The position numbers were made by a program, and so were the translations under genes. Below are positions 62,379 through 64,000 of a DNA stretch of 64,000 bases, piece after piece (the first letter of the stretch is position 1; each line of letters begins with the position of its first letter). The DNA lies in NCBI GenBank assembly GCA_040882265.1, contig JBBEBO010000141.1, forward strand, positions 1 through 64,000, written 5' to 3'. The notes beneath the pieces were generated by a model that saw nothing but the letters and a program-made list of their open reading frames with translations, was not told the DNA's origin and ran no database searches. This stretch comes from Brumimicrobium sp040882265. GTDB lineage: Bacteria > Bacteroidota > Bacteroidia > Flavobacteriales_D > Crocinitomicaceae.

Positions 62379-62912
62379 ATGAAAGGATTTAAAGTAGCAG
62401 GTAGATACGCACAGTCATTGTTGGAACTCGCTGAAGAGCGCAATTCAACTGATGCTGTATTGAAAGACATGGAATTCTTGATAACCGCGACGAATGAAAG
62501 TCGTGATTTTCACGTGTTCTTAAATAGTCCAATTATCAACTCTACTAAGAAAAATAGTATTTTGGATAAAGTTTTTGAAGACTTTCAAGAGCTTTCTATG
62601 AGCTTTATTCATCTGATTACCAAAAACCGACGTGAAATGTTGTTACCTTTGATTGCTGAAGAATATTTAGCGAAGGTAAAAGCAATGCGCGGTATTGTTC
62701 CTGTTTCAATTACATCGGCAACAGCTTTAGACGCAAAAGTGAAAGAAGCTATTTTGGCAAAGTTGAATAAGGGAATCGAAGGTGAAATTGAATTGAATGA
62801 AAAAATTGATGCAGATCTTATTGGTGGATTTGTAGTTAGAATGGGCGACACACGTATTGATGCAAGTGTTTCCAACCAATTAAATGAATTAAAACAACGT
62901 TTAACACGATAA
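62379..62912 (+). CDS. atpH: ATP synthase F1 subunit delta
   Basis: The 177-residue subunit that links the peripheral stalk to the alpha/beta hexamer. The start FKVAGRYAQSLLELAEE and the C-terminal GGFVVRMGDTRIDASVSNQL are typical. It is placed between atpF and atpA as usual. Confidence 0.95.
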   Translation: MKGFKVAGRYAQSLLELAEERNSTDAVLKDMEFLITATNESRDFHVFLNSPIINSTKKNSILDKVFEDFQELSMSFIHLITKNRREMLLPLIAEEYLAKVKAMRGIVPVSITSATALDAKVKEAILAKLNKGIEGEIELNEKIDADLIGGFVVRMGDTRIDASVSNQLNELKQRLTR

Positions 62913-62946
62913 TTTAGCGAATGTTCGCTAAAAAAAGTTTGAAAAA

Positions 62947-64000
62947 ATGGCAGATATAAAACCAGCAGAAGTTTCTGCAATCTTAAGAGAACAGCTTTCC
63001 GGATTTAAGTCGGAAGCAGAACTTCAAGAAGTAGGTACTGTTCTTCAAATTGGAGATGGTATTGCACGTATTTATGGCTTAGGTGGGGTTCAATACGGAG
63101 AATTAATTGAATTTGAAGGAGGACTTCAAGGAATCGCACTTAACTTAGAGGAAGATAACGTAGGAGCTGTACTTCTCGGACGTTCTTCTCAAGTTAAGGA
63201 GGGTGATACTGTAAAACGTCTTGGTAAAATTGCCTCTGTAAAAGTAGGTGAAGGAATCGTTGGACGTGTTGTGGATACACTTGGTAATCCAATTGATGGA
63301 AAAGGTCCAATCGAAGGAGAGCTTTTTGAAATGCCAATCGAGCGAAAGGCACCTGGTGTTATCTTTAGAGAGCCTGTATCTGAGCCGCTTCAAACAGGAA
63401 TTAAGTCAATTGATGCGATGATTCCAATTGGACGTGGACAACGTGAGTTGATTATTGGTGACCGTCAAACAGGTAAAACTACAGTTGCAGTTGATGCGAT
63501 TATCAATCAAAAAGAATTTTACGATGCAGGTGAACCTGTATATTGTATATATGTGGCAATTGGTCAGAAAGGATCAACTGTAGCTGGAATTGTTAAGAAA
63601 TTAGAAGAAGCCGGAGCAATGGCGTATACAACTATCGTTGCTTCAAACGCATCTGACCCTGCACCAATGCAGTTCTTTGCTCCAATGACAGGTGCTGCAA
63701 TTGGTGAATACTTCCGTGATACGGGAAGACCAGGATTAATTGTATTTGATGATTTATCGAAACAAGCAGTTGCATACCGTGAGGTATCATTGCTGCTTCG
63801 TCGTCCTCCGGGTCGTGAAGCTTACCCTGGTGATGTATTTTACCTTCACTCAAGATTATTAGAACGTGCTGCAAAAATCATCAACAATGATACGATTGCA
63901 TCACAAATGAACGATTTACCAGACGCTTTAAAAGATAAAATTAAAGGTGGCGGTTCTTTAACTGCACTTCCAATTATCGAAACACAAGCGGGTGATGTTT
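62947..64000 (+). CDS. atpA: ATP synthase F1 subunit alpha (cut by window end)
   Basis: The first 351 codons of the catalytic-hexamer alpha subunit, with the frame open to the window end; a full protein has about 525 residues. It starts MADIKPAEVSAILREQ and shows IGDGIARIYGL, the Walker A motif GDRQTGKT (171-178) and VFDDLSKQAVAYREVSLLLR. It is incomplete only because the window stops. atpG should follow; in Bacteroidota atpD and atpC are usually elsewhere. Confidence 0.96.
   Translation, partial: MADIKPAEVSAILREQLSGFKSEAELQEVGTVLQIGDGIARIYGLGGVQYGELIEFEGGLQGIALNLEEDNVGAVLLGRSSQVKEGDTVKRLGKIASVKVGEGIVGRVVDTLGNPIDGKGPIEGELFEMPIERKAPGVIFREPVSEPLQTGIKSIDAMIPIGRGQRELIIGDRQTGKTTVAVDAIINQKEFYDAGEPVYCIYVAIGQKGSTVAGIVKKLEEAGAMAYTTIVASNASDPAPMQFFAPMTGAAIGEYFRDTGRPGLIVFDDLSKQAVAYREVSLLLRRPPGREAYPGDVFYLHSRLLERAAKIINNDTIASQMNDLPDALKDKIKGGGSLTALPIIETQAGDV

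Noticed and set aside
62947..64000. atpA as a truncated pseudogene
   Set aside because: The frame is intact up to the last base of the window; it is cut only by the window edge.
1..64000. CRISPR arrays, tRNA or rRNA genes, prophage or transposase genes
   Set aside because: All gaps between genes were read for regular direct repeats and tRNA-like ends; none was found.

Overview
The window looks like a chromosomal segment of a low-GC member of the Bacteroidota, most likely of the order Flavobacteriales. The evidence is a C-terminal type IX secretion sorting domain, repeated TAnnTTTG -7 promoter boxes typical of the Bacteroidota sigma factor, a methionine synthase split into two genes, an ATP synthase operon with atpI-like and DUF6168-like genes ahead of atpB, two-component regulator-propeller and 7TMR-DISM signalling proteins, and SDR-type threonine dehydrogenase. 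No rRNA, tRNA, CRISPR array, transposase or prophage genes were seen. The sequence is a draft: a run of 100 N at 5376-5475 is flanked on both sides by the same 55 bases, so it is probably an unmerged contig overlap.

Layout. 0.3-5 kb: ferritin, a very large periplasmic-propeller/adenylate cyclase/HD-domain signalling protein, and a small membrane protein. 5.2-10.2 kb: SAM riboswitch and split metH, with an AbiU2/HEPN-like gene and a long inverted repeat inserted between the two metH parts. 10.3-16.1 kb: AAA ATPase, glycosyltransferase, Rieske protein, OsmC-like protein, SDR and PLP-dependent decarboxylase. 16.1-17.5 kb: ECF sigma/anti-sigma pair. 17.6-24 kb: a compact signalling cluster (receiver, ThiF/E1-like adenylation enzyme, 40-residue peptide gene, acyltransferase-like protein, 7TM receptor histidine kinase, receiver-PAS-kinase hybrid, second lone receiver). 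24-34.4 kb: cysS, YwqK-like secreted protein, threonine dehydrogenase, FAD oxidoreductase, EamA transporter, ArsC-like protein, a 600-base repeat-rich gap, a T9SS-exported copper monooxygenase-like protein, cvpA and yebC. 34.4-38 kb: a TPR histidine kinase/NarL regulator pair and an outer membrane protein. 38-41.5 kb: Crp/Fnr regulator, DoxX protein, HMA-AraC fusion, HMA-MauE fusion and a methyltransferase. 41.6-51 kb: vWA-like secreted protein, an operon of MMPL-type RND exporter, rmlA, polyprenyl synthase and RNase D, then a lipoprotein, a glutaminase-like protein and rnhA. 51-57.7 kb: a TetR-TolC-MFP-RND efflux operon. 57.7-64 kb: glycosyltransferase, msrA, and the ATP synthase operon up to a truncated atpA.

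The most interesting part is 17.6-24 kb. Five same-strand genes overlap or lie 1 base apart, joining an E1-like adenylating enzyme, a tiny peptide gene and an acyltransferase-like enzyme directly to a 7TM-receptor kinase and a hybrid kinase. This arrangement is what one would expect if the enzymes make, or modify, a small signal that the kinases detect; that reading is an inference. Other items are an adenylate cyclase fused to an HD phosphohydrolase domain, three related perfect or near-perfect GC-rich palindromes in an AT-rich background, and a terminator hairpin built partly from the coding ends of two convergent genes.
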